This document shows positions 34,261 to 41,522 of a stretch of DNA of 64,000 nt, piece after piece. Every line of letters starts with the position of its first letter. Positions within the stretch are counted from its first letter, which is position 1. The notes under the pieces were generated by a model that saw nothing but the letters and a program-made list of their open reading frames with translations, made no database searches and was not told the origin of the DNA. The DNA comes from Aquirufa rosea (GTDB lineage Bacteria; Bacteroidota; Bacteroidia; Cytophagales; Spirosomataceae): contig NZ_SDHY01000001.1 in NCBI RefSeq assembly GCF_004118285.1, positions 310,001 to 374,000 of the forward strand. The letters are read 5' to 3'. The position numbers were made by a program, and so were the translations under genes.

Positions 34261-34436
34261 GGGTTTGTATCATATACCCATATTCCAGAGCCCTTGCGTT
34301 TTAAGGGTTTGTATCATATACCCATATTCCAGAACCCTTGCGTTGCAAGGGTTTGTATCATATACCCATATTCCAGAGCCCTTGCGTTGCAAGGGTTTGT
34401 ATCATATACCCATATTCCAGAGCCCTTGCGTTGCAA
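34261..34436. repeat. Four tandem 44-bp repeats with palindromic core
   Basis: Units begin at 34261, 34305, 34349 and 34393. Units 3 and 4 are identical; unit 2 differs by one base and unit 1 by two. Each junction forms an inverted repeat CCCTTGC-GTT-GCAAGGG, separated by a constant 27-base linker (TTTGTATCATATACCC then ATATTCCAGAG). A degenerate copy of the palindrome precedes unit 1 (34246-34263). Junction 2/3 has outer pairs AA/TT, junction 4/end has AG/CT, and junction 3/4 has the G-T intermediate. The linker is constant, so this is not CRISPR. Confidence 0.93.
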
Positions 34437-34447
34437 GGGCTTTTATT
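34421..34447 (+). terminator. Terminator-like hairpin at the end of the repeat array
   Basis: A 9-bp stem (34421-34429 with 34433-34441), 3-base loop, then TTTATT. It is the last palindrome of the 44-bp array and could end the DUF3127 transcript. Confidence 0.6.
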
Positions 34448-34481
34448 GTCAGATATCTACATAGTAGTGGTCCCTTGCAGT

Positions 34482-34520
34482 GCATAGTAGATGCCTTGCA
34501 ATGCAAGGCATCTACTATGC
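34482..34520. repeat. Perfect 39-base inverted repeat overlapping the pirin stop codon
   Basis: Two 19-base arms (34482-34500 and 34502-34520) are exact reverse complements around a single A. The core CCTTGCA-A-TGCAAGG is related to the palindrome of the neighbouring 44-bp array. The right arm contains the pirin stop codon (34515-34517), so the hairpin begins within its coding end. It may terminate the pirin transcript, although no T-run follows on the minus strand. Confidence 0.9.
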
Positions 34521-35384
34521 CAGATACCCGAATTTACCTGCATTAAAATCTTCAAAGGCTTGCATGATTTCTTGACGCGTATTCATTACAAAAGGACCAT
34601 GAGCCGCAATTGGTTCTAAAATTGGCTCTCCGCTTAAAATTAACACCACGGAATCTTCCTTAGCCTCCAAAGTAAATTCTTCACCTGCATTGGCCATCAA
34701 GGCTAAATGATCCAAGGGAACATCCACTGAACCATTGACACTTGCTGCTCCTTCAATTACCAATAGACATGTATTGTAATTTGCTGGAAAAGAAAACTTT
34801 GACTGAGCACCAGCCTTCAATTTGGCATTGTACATATGTACTGGCGTGAATGTATAGGCTGGTCCTTTTTGCCCTTGATATTCTCCAGCAATTACTTCCA
34901 CCAGTCCTGATTCACCTAAATCAACCTTGACGATTTCCTGATTGGAAATGGCTTGGTATTTGGGTGTGGACATTTTGTCCTTCGCAGGTAAATTCACCCA
35001 CAATTGAACCATTTGAAAATCTCCACCTTCCGCACTAAAGGTTTCCTCGTGATATTCTTTATGCAATACCCCTGACGCGGCAGTCATCCATTGTACATCT
35101 CCTTCACCAATAATTCCTCCGCCGCCGCTACTATCATGATGCGCAACTCGTCCTTTGTAGGCTATGGTCACTGTTTCAAAGCCACGGTGTGGATGAACCC
35201 CAACACCTCTGGCATGCTCTGAAGGAGAGAAATAATGCTTAGATCCATAATCCAACATGATAAAGGGACTCATGCGCTGCATGTCCAAACCATATCTACT
35301 TGGAATAAAATTATGCACCCTAAATCCATCTCCCACAAAATGTACTTCGCCAGGAGGGTATACCAATTCAACAGTCTTAGTCAT
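34515..35384 (-). CDS. Pirin family protein
   Basis: A 289-residue bicupin protein. The metal-binding first cupin has VGVHPHRGFETVTI, HHDSSGGGGIIGEGDVQWMTAASG and HKEYHEE, matching the pirin/YhhW pattern with its histidines and glutamate. Some members oxidise quercetin; others bind transcription factors, so the role is open. It stands alone on the minus strand. Its stop codon is embedded in a perfect 39-base inverted repeat. Confidence 0.92.
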   Translation of the reverse strand: MTKTVELVYPPGEVHFVGDGFRVHNFIPSRYGLDMQRMSPFIMLDYGSKHYFSPSEHARGVGVHPHRGFETVTIAYKGRVAHHDSSGGGGIIGEGDVQWMTAASGVLHKEYHEETFSAEGGDFQMVQLWVNLPAKDKMSTPKYQAISNQEIVKVDLGESGLVEVIAGEYQGQKGPAYTFTPVHMYNAKLKAGAQSKFSFPANYNTCLLVIEGAASVNGSVDVPLDHLALMANAGEEFTLEAKEDSVVLILSGEPILEPIAAHGPFVMNTRQEIMQAFEDFNAGKFGYLA

Positions 35385-35417
35385 ATTCTTAAAAATTAAT
35401 AGAGAAACTAATTGTCA

Positions 35418-35849
35418 CTAACAAGTGAGTGACATTGCCTGATGAACAATATCTGCCTCTATAAAAGTTTCACCATAGGGAAGAAATCCTAGACTAGCAT
35501 ATAAGGGCATGACGGTTTGCTGAGAATGAAGATAGAAATAGTGGCAATCGGGATATGTTTTTTGAGCATCCTGTATGATGTGTTTGACCATTTGACTGGC
35601 ATATCCTTTTCCTCTTGCAGAACTTAAAGTAGCTATTCGCTCTATTTTAATACCCTTTTCAGTTTTACGGTAACGACCAGTAGCAACTGGCTTGGCATCT
35701 TCTAAAAGCAAAAAATGCTTTGCCTCAGCATCAGTTTGATCAAATTCCTCCGAAGGTAAACAAGCCTGCTCCAGGACAAATACCTGAATCCGAATATTAA
35801 AAACCTCGTTTATTTCTTCTAATGACTTCGCTTGAATAATCTCCACCAT
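35418..35849 (-). CDS. GNAT-family N-acetyltransferase
   Basis: A 143-residue acetyltransferase of the ElaA-like group. FNIRIQVFVLEQACLPSEEFDQTDAEAKHF gives the long N-terminal helix and loop, RIATLSSARGKGYASQMVKH the acetyl-CoA binding loop, and MPLYASLGFLPYGE the C-terminal strand. The substrate is unknown. The ATG follows the phoH stop with no gap (TAAATG), so translation is coupled to phoH. Confidence 0.87.
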   Translation of the reverse strand: MVEIIQAKSLEEINEVFNIRIQVFVLEQACLPSEEFDQTDAEAKHFLLLEDAKPVATGRYRKTEKGIKIERIATLSSARGKGYASQMVKHIIQDAQKTYPDCHYFYLHSQQTVMPLYASLGFLPYGETFIEADIVHQAMSLTC

Positions 35850-36809
35850 TTATTTCTCCTGTTTACCGTAAGCTTCAATGATTTCTCTAACTAAACGATG
35901 GCGAACCACGTCCGAACCATCTAACTCTACAAATGAAATGCCACTAATGCCTTTCAAAATATGGGCAGCTTCTCCCAAACCTGAAACTTGATTTTTAGGT
36001 AAATCTACCTGTGATTTATCTCCAGTTATAATGGTTTTAGACTGAATACCCATACGTGTTAAAAACATTTTCATTTGCATGGAAGTAGTATTTTGGGCTT
36101 CATCCAACAAAATAAATGCTTTGTTAAGCGTTCTACCACGCATGTAGGCGAGAGGGGCAATTTCAATAGTTCTATTCTCAATGTAAAATTTCAACTTTTC
36201 GGCAGGAATCATATCCTCCAAAGCATCATAAATAGGACGCAGATAAGGATCTATTTTCTCTTTTAAATCGCCTGGTAAAAATCCCAAATTTTCCCCTGCC
36301 TCTACTGCTGGTCTAGTAATAATAATTTTTTTTACCTCCTTGTTTTTCAATGCCTTAACTGCCAAAGCTACCGCAGTATATGTTTTACCCGTCCCTGCTG
36401 GTCCTATAGCAAAAACGATGTCATTTTTACTGGCAGCATCCACCAATTTTCTCTGATTAGGTGTTTTAACCTTAATGACTAAACCTTTGGTACCAAATAA
36501 TAAAACGTCTTTATCTTCTACCCAAGGAGTTTCATTCTCTTCTCCAGTTGGGTTTAATATCAAATCAATGTAAGCTTTCATGTGATTGGTGGATAATGAA
36601 CTATGCTTTTCTAAATGCTTGATGCATTGATTAACAATAGCTTCCACTAAAGAGATTTGGTCATCCGAACCTCGAACTGTGATTTGATCTCCTCGAGCAA
36701 TGATTTTTGTTTGAGGAAAAGCTTCAGTCAATAGTGATAAATTGGCATTGGATACCCCTAGGAAATCTACTAAGGATACATCTGTTAAGGCGATAATTTT
36801 TTCTAACAA
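35850..36809 (-). CDS. phoH: PhoH-family ATPase
   Basis: A 319-residue PhoH/PhoL-type ATPase, thought to act in RNA metabolism or ribosome maturation. Walker A is AIGPAGTGKTYTAV near residues 134-147; ITRPAVEAGENLGFLPGDLKEKIDPYLRPIYDAL and FILLDEAQNTT (Walker B) follow. An N-terminal KH-like part of about 110 residues precedes the ATPase. No ATG fits the start. The TTG at 36807-36809 gives the N-terminus (MLEKIIALTDVSLVDFLG) expected for the family, so I accept it. A GNAT gene follows without a gap. Confidence 0.92.
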   Translation of the reverse strand: MLEKIIALTDVSLVDFLGVSNANLSLLTEAFPQTKIIARGDQITVRGSDDQISLVEAIVNQCIKHLEKHSSLSTNHMKAYIDLILNPTGEENETPWVEDKDVLLFGTKGLVIKVKTPNQRKLVDAASKNDIVFAIGPAGTGKTYTAVALAVKALKNKEVKKIIITRPAVEAGENLGFLPGDLKEKIDPYLRPIYDALEDMIPAEKLKFYIENRTIEIAPLAYMRGRTLNKAFILLDEAQNTTSMQMKMFLTRMGIQSKTIITGDKSQVDLPKNQVSGLGEAAHILKGISGISFVELDGSDVVRHRLVREIIEAYGKQEK

Positions 36810-36916
36810 GTATGAAAAAGTTAAAGTGAAAAATATTCACTAAAATAGGTAATAATTGAAATTTAATCGGTTGCCAAGGGTGATATTTTTATCAAAATAT
36901 TGTAAAATTGTAAACT

Positions 36917-38509
36917 ATGGAATCAAACAATCCTTCATCCATTTCAAGAAAATCGAATCAAAACTTCAATCGAACTAACCAACCTGCTCGTTTGAGTGAT
37001 TTAGGATTAGGTAAACTACCTCCGCAAGCCCCTGAATTAGAGGAAGCTTTGTTGGGAGCACTCATGTTGGAAAAGGAGCCTTTGGCCAACGTCATTGAAT
37101 TATTAAAGCCTGAAACCTTTTATAAAGAAGCGCATCAAAAAATTTTCCAAGCGATACAAGGATTGTTCCAGGCCTCTCAGCCAGTAGATTTATTGACCGT
37201 AAATAATTATTTGAAAGTTAACGGTGATTTAGAAAAGGCAGGGGGGACAAGTTATTTGGCTCAATTAACTTCACGCGTAAGTTCCACATCCAACGTTGAA
37301 TTTCACGCGAGGATTATCATTGAACAATACATTAAGCGTCAGTTAATCCATGTTTCTTCAGAAATCCAACGCTTATCCTACGAGGACACGACAGACGTAT
37401 TTCAGATTTTGGATCGAATGGAACAAGAACTGTTTTCCATTGCAGAATCCAACATCCGCAAGAACTACGAAAGTATGTCGGACATCTTAAAAAAGGCGGT
37501 CGATGAATTAGAAAAGAAACAAAAGCAAAAAAGTGGGCTTACAGGTATCCCTTCGGGCTTTACTGAATTGGATCGTCATACCTCAGGCTGGCAAAAACAG
37601 GAACTTATCATCATAGCTGCTCGTCCCGGTATGGGTAAAACAGCTTTTGTCGTTTCTGCCTGTCGAAACGCAGCTTTAGATTTTGGACATGCCGTAGCCT
37701 TATTCTCCCTTGAAATGAGTTCGGTGCAATTGGTGAATCGTATCATCAGTGCAGAAGCGGAAATCGAGGCAGAAAAAATTAGAAAAGGGAAATTAGAGCC
37801 ACATGAGTGGCAGCAATTACATACCAAAATCGACAAATTATTTCAGGCGCCTATTTACATAGATGATACACCTGCTTTATCAATTTTGGAATTAAGAGCC
37901 AAATGCCGTCGATTGAAAGCCCAAAAAAATATTGAATTAATCGTTATCGATTACCTACAATTGATGACAGGAGATACATCGGGTAAGGGGGCAAGTGGTA
38001 ATCGTGAACAAGAAATTGCCCAAATTTCTAGAGCGTTGAAGCAATTGGCTAAAGAATTAGATGTCCCGGTGATTGCCTTATCACAGTTGAACCGTTCTAC
38101 TGAAACCAGAGGTGGTAATAAAAAACCTCAACTTTCAGATTTACGTGAGTCTGGGGCCATTGAGCAAGATGCTGACCAAGTAATGTTTATCTACCGTCCT
38201 GAGTATTATGGAATTACTACGGATGAACAAGGGAATTCCATTGCTGGGATGGGAGAGATTATCATGGCTAAAAACAGGTCGGGTTCTTTGGAAAACGTTT
38301 GGCTTAAATTCATTGGTAAATTCACCAAATACTGTGACTTGGATTTCCAACCTTATGCGGATGGAAATGCAAATGGCGTATTTAACTTAAGTGAATTAGG
38401 GGATACTGCCTCTCAATTTGAACAAGGCCAAAGCGATGCTGTATTCAAAGGAAGTAAGATGAACTTACCTCCAGCCGATTTTGATCCGTTAAACGATCCC
38501 TTCGCGTAG
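36917..38509 (+). CDS. dnaB: Replicative DNA helicase DnaB
   Basis: Hexameric helicase that unwinds DNA ahead of the replisome. The 530-residue protein has the N-terminal domain starting LPPQAPELEEALLGALML, a linker helix, and the RecA-like domain with Walker A RPGMGKTAF at about residues 236-244, IVIDYLQLMTG (Walker B), SQLNRSTETR and SDLRESGAIEQDADQVMF. A C-terminal tail of about 60 residues is typical of Bacteroidota. It is divergent from phoH and its last 21 bases overlap the end of convergent rlmD. No intein was seen. Confidence 0.97.
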   Translation: MESNNPSSISRKSNQNFNRTNQPARLSDLGLGKLPPQAPELEEALLGALMLEKEPLANVIELLKPETFYKEAHQKIFQAIQGLFQASQPVDLLTVNNYLKVNGDLEKAGGTSYLAQLTSRVSSTSNVEFHARIIIEQYIKRQLIHVSSEIQRLSYEDTTDVFQILDRMEQELFSIAESNIRKNYESMSDILKKAVDELEKKQKQKSGLTGIPSGFTELDRHTSGWQKQELIIIAARPGMGKTAFVVSACRNAALDFGHAVALFSLEMSSVQLVNRIISAEAEIEAEKIRKGKLEPHEWQQLHTKIDKLFQAPIYIDDTPALSILELRAKCRRLKAQKNIELIVIDYLQLMTGDTSGKGASGNREQEIAQISRALKQLAKELDVPVIALSQLNRSTETRGGNKKPQLSDLRESGAIEQDADQVMFIYRPEYYGITTDEQGNSIAGMGEIIMAKNRSGSLENVWLKFIGKFTKYCDLDFQPYADGNANGVFNLSELGDTASQFEQGQSDAVFKGSKMNLPPADFDPLNDPFA

Positions 38510-39916
38510 TCGCAGTCGAACGATGTTCTCCACATGGTGTGTTTGAGGAAACATATCCACCGGATGCACCACATCTACTTGGTAAGCCTCATCTAGCCAT
38601 GCCATGTCTCTTGCCTGCGTGGCAGGATTACAGCTTACATAGACGATTTTCTCCGGTAGTACTCGTAATAATTGTCGAACGACATCCTCATCCATTCCTG
38701 CTCTAGGTGGATCGGTAATGACAACTTGGGGCTTTCCATGTATGGCAATAAACTCTTCTGTTAGGAGTTTTTTCATATCGCCAGCAAAGAAAGAGGCATT
38801 TTCAATATGATTGTGGACCGCATTCATGCGAGCGTCTTGCACTGCCATTTCGACATATTCTAGCCCAACAACCTTTTTAGCGAATTTGGCTAAGAACAAG
38901 GCTATAGTACCAGTACCTGTATACAAATCATACACCAACTCGTCTCCTTGTAAATCAGCATATTCTCTGACCAATTGATACAATCTTAAAGCCTGATGGG
39001 TATTCGTTTGAAAAAAGGATTTGGGACCAATTTGAAAACGCAAATCCTCCATTTTTTCTTCTATGAAGGGTTTTCCATGAAAACAAATAACACCTAAGTC
39101 GTGGAAAGTATCGTTCCCTTTTTGGTTGACCACATAATTCAAGGAGCTAATCATTGGAAAATTACTCTTCAAATAGTTCATGATTAGGTCAATTTCCTCT
39201 TCGGTAGCATAGGCAAATTGCACCACCACCATCCATTCACCCGAACTTGAATTTCTAATGATTAGATTTCTGAGTGCCCCTTCATGTTGGTTTTTTAATT
39301 CATAAAATGAAATTCCATTGGATTCAGCAAAAACACGCACTCCATTGCGGATGGCATTAGATGGATCTGGTTGAAGGTAGCAATGATTTACCTGTAAAAT
39401 TTTATCAAATCGGCCAGGAACATGAAATCCCAAGGCATTCATTGAGCCTAACATATCCTTTCCAATCTCATCTTCCGTTAACCAACGAGCCGAGGAGAAT
39501 GTAAATTCAAGTTTATTGCGGTAATAATAAGTTTCTTCTGAACCTAAAATAGGTTGAAATTCAGGCAACTTAACCTTGGCTATTCGCTCCAAGTTATCCT
39601 TCACCTGTTTGTATTTAAAATTCAGTTGTGCTTGATAAGTCACATGCTGCCATTTACAGCCCCCACAAATCCCAAAATGCTCACAGGCAATTTCAGTCCT
39701 AAAAGAAGAAAGAGGCTGAATATTGATGGCTTGCGCCTGTTTAAACTTCTTTTTTGATTTTAAAACACGTAAATCGGCAATATCACCTGGTGCTACGGTA
39801 CCTTGTACAAATATTACCTCATCATTAACCTTAGCTATGCATTTGGCTTCAGCAGCAAAATCTAGAATGGGAATTTGTTCTAAAACTTGGGGAATTTTAT
39901 ATTTTTTGGCGCTCAT
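38489..39916 (-). CDS. rlmD: 23S rRNA m5U1939 methyltransferase RlmD/RumA family
   Basis: SAM-dependent RNA m5U methyltransferase with an iron-sulfur cluster. The 475 residues comprise a TRAM domain (about 1-65), cluster cysteines in CEHFGICGGCKWQH near residues 75-90, a methyltransferase domain with YDLYTGTGTIALFLA, ITDPPRAGMD, and the catalytic cysteine in IVYVSCNPATQARD near residue 428. Distinction from related m5U methyltransferases (RlmC, or TrmA-like specificity) is not fully certain. It has a full promoter and overlaps dnaB at the 3' end. Confidence 0.9.
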   Translation of the reverse strand: MSAKKYKIPQVLEQIPILDFAAEAKCIAKVNDEVIFVQGTVAPGDIADLRVLKSKKKFKQAQAINIQPLSSFRTEIACEHFGICGGCKWQHVTYQAQLNFKYKQVKDNLERIAKVKLPEFQPILGSEETYYYRNKLEFTFSSARWLTEDEIGKDMLGSMNALGFHVPGRFDKILQVNHCYLQPDPSNAIRNGVRVFAESNGISFYELKNQHEGALRNLIIRNSSSGEWMVVVQFAYATEEEIDLIMNYLKSNFPMISSLNYVVNQKGNDTFHDLGVICFHGKPFIEEKMEDLRFQIGPKSFFQTNTHQALRLYQLVREYADLQGDELVYDLYTGTGTIALFLAKFAKKVVGLEYVEMAVQDARMNAVHNHIENASFFAGDMKKLLTEEFIAIHGKPQVVITDPPRAGMDEDVVRQLLRVLPEKIVYVSCNPATQARDMAWLDEAYQVDVVHPVDMFPQTHHVENIVRLRLREGIV

Positions 39917-39932
39917 AATCTGAATTCTAGCG

Positions 39933-39962
39933 CAAAAATAGGGCTTTCATTTGGCTAGCCAA
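39933..39962 (-). promoter_or_regulatory. Promoter of rlmD
   Basis: On the minus strand TTG (39960-39962), a 19-base spacer, then TATTTTTG (39933-39940), 16 bases before the ATG. The layout is the same as at glnA and tRNA-Leu. Confidence 0.58.
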
Positions 39963-39982
39963 TCAAATACAGGATAAAAGCT

Positions 39983-39990
39983 TAACTTTG
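39983..39990 (+). promoter_or_regulatory. Candidate -7 element for the SDR gene
   Basis: TAACTTTG, a perfect TAnnTTTG, 16 bases before the ATG at 40007. The nearest upstream TTG is too far away (29 bases). Confidence 0.38.
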
Positions 39991-40006
39991 AAAGCAAATT
40001 TATTGT

Positions 40007-40813
40007 ATGAAAAACAAAGTTGTCATCATAACAGGAGCCTCATCAGGCATAGGCAAAGCATTGGCTTTTGAATTTGGAAGCAAGGGCGCCCACGTGGTCA
40101 TCACGGGAAGAAATGAAAATAAACTCATGGAAGCTTTGGCTGAATTACAAGCCTTACAAATCCAGTCCACTGCCATAGTTTGTGATAGCAGTTCAGAGGA
40201 ACAGACTCGCGAAATGATTGTGCAGGTGGTGAAGGAATTGGGACAAATTGATATTTTGATCAATAATGCCGGAATTTCCATGCGATCTATGTTTGAGCAG
40301 GTCGATTTAAAGGTCTTGAAACAATTGATGGACATTAATTTCTGGGGAACCGTATATGCCACACATGCAGCTTTACCTTATATCAAAAAATCCAAAGGAG
40401 GAATCATTGGTATTTCATCCATTGCAGGATATCGGGGATTACCCGTTAGAACGGGCTATTCCGCTTCTAAATTTGCCATGAATGGGTTTTTAGAAGCGTT
40501 GAGAACGGAATTATTGGAAACTGGAGTGCATGTATTAACCGCATGTCCTGGCTTTACTGCCTCTAATATTCGAAATGCATCTTTGAATTCAGAGGGGAAA
40601 ATCACGGGAGACTCTATGCGTGATGAAGAAAAAATGATGTCGGCAGAGGAGGTAGCCGAAAAAATTTACCAAGCTTATCAACAAAAAAAGAAAACATTAG
40701 TACTTACATTTCAGGGCAAACTGACCGTTTTCCTAAACAAATGGATGAATGGATTGATGGATAGGTTGGTATACAATACACTTAAAAAGGAGAAAGATAG
40801 CCCGTTGAGATAA
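40007..40813 (+). CDS. SDR-family oxidoreductase
   Basis: A 268-residue short-chain dehydrogenase. The cofactor motif is TGASSGIGKAL, the NNAGIS motif is intact, the catalytic serine lies in GISSIAG, and Y151-x-x-x-K155 (GYSASKFAMNG) completes the triad. The C-terminal extension (LTVFLNKWMNGLMDRLVYNTL) is amphipathic and may touch the membrane, as in DHRS7-like enzymes. The substrate is unknown. It is divergent from rlmD and stands alone. Confidence 0.9.
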   Translation: MKNKVVIITGASSGIGKALAFEFGSKGAHVVITGRNENKLMEALAELQALQIQSTAIVCDSSSEEQTREMIVQVVKELGQIDILINNAGISMRSMFEQVDLKVLKQLMDINFWGTVYATHAALPYIKKSKGGIIGISSIAGYRGLPVRTGYSASKFAMNGFLEALRTELLETGVHVLTACPGFTASNIRNASLNSEGKITGDSMRDEEKMMSAEEVAEKIYQAYQQKKKTLVLTFQGKLTVFLNKWMNGLMDRLVYNTLKKEKDSPLR

Positions 40814-40906
40814 TTTCTAATTATAAATTGTAGATTGTAAATTGTATGTATTGAAGGGTTTTAAGAAAATAAAGATTTTCATGATTTACAATTCTTTATG
40901 GTACAA

Positions 40907-40939
40907 TTAAAAGCCCTGCCCGACAACATCAAGCAGGGC
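40907..40939 (-). terminator. Terminator of the cyclic-nucleotide-binding-domain gene
   Basis: A 7-bp GC-rich stem (40913-40919 with 40933-40939) with a 13-base loop. On the minus strand it is followed by TTTT, fitting termination of the gene at 41006-41386. Confidence 0.65.
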
Positions 40940-41005
40940 AGTACAACCCTTTTAACTTACCACTCTATATTATTCTGAGTTGATACTCAGCATGAAACAC
41001 CAAAA

Positions 41006-41386
41006 TCAATGCGGTACTAATTCCGTAAAAATGGACTCAAATTCTTTACTTTTCTGTTCAAAATAGGAGGGAGCAAAATCAAACTCTTGCATCAACATCA
41101 AAAAGTAATTCTTCTCGAAAACCAAAAACTTGGAAGTCTGAATCGTTTCGGCAGAAAAGGTATGTTTTTTCCCTTCCATAACTTCAGAAATACCTAAAAA
41201 AATTGGACAAGCCTGATAAATGATTCCTTCTGGGGCATTGAATGATTTCAATGAAATCTCACCGCCTTGAAAATAAAACACAAATTCAGCTTTCTGACCT
41301 TGACGAAACAGAAATTCATTAGCTAAATAGTTGATTTCTATTCCGCTAGCTAGTACTTTACGTTCTGTCTCGATCATTTGATCCAT
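41006..41386 (-). CDS. Stand-alone cyclic-nucleotide-binding-domain protein
   Basis: A 126-residue protein that resembles only the sensory beta-roll of Crp/Fnr regulators (LANEFLFRQGQKAEFVFYFQGGEISLKSF, then FLGISEVMEGKKHTFSAETIQTSKFLVFEK) with a short C-terminal helix and no DNA-binding domain. The phosphate-binding cassette for cAMP is not recognisable, so the ligand is unknown. It is divergent from ccoI and shares the intergenic region holding an Fnr-like box. It may be an accessory sensor for the cbb3 locus; that is inference from position. Confidence 0.7.
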   Translation of the reverse strand: MDQMIETERKVLASGIEINYLANEFLFRQGQKAEFVFYFQGGEISLKSFNAPEGIIYQACPIFLGISEVMEGKKHTFSAETIQTSKFLVFEKNYFLMLMQEFDFAPSYFEQKSKEFESIFTELVPH

Positions 41387-41465
41387 ACTTCATCGAAAAT
41401 TTATTTACGAAAATAGATTGACCCTTGAATTAATTTCATGACAATGCTCATGTTTTGTCCTGCTT

Positions 41466-41479
41466 TTTATCATTATCAA
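41466..41479. promoter_or_regulatory. Candidate Fnr/FixK box upstream of ccoI
   Basis: TTTATCATTATCAA matches the Fnr/FixK consensus TTGAT-N4-ATCAA at nine of ten defined positions. It lies 43 bases before the ccoI ATG and 79 bases before the divergent gene. Anaerobic or microaerobic control of cbb3 oxidase genes by such boxes is well known in other phyla. Confidence 0.45.
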
Positions 41480-41522
41480 GGCAAAATTTTCATGGGAAAT
41501 TTGAAAAAAGATTAAATATATA

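Noticed and set aside
34246-34447. CRISPR array
   Set aside because: The apparent spacers are identical in every unit and there are no cas genes, so it is a tandem repeat.
34255-34546. Open frames of 69 and 93 codons across the 44-bp repeats
   Set aside because: Because 44 is not a multiple of three, the repeat reads through in rotating frames and lacks stops by chance. The peptides are only translations of the repeat.
41401-41465. Second Fnr box between the orphan sensor gene and ccoI
   Set aside because: TTGAATTAATTTCA has the left half only and wrong symmetry; I kept only the 9/10 match at 41466.
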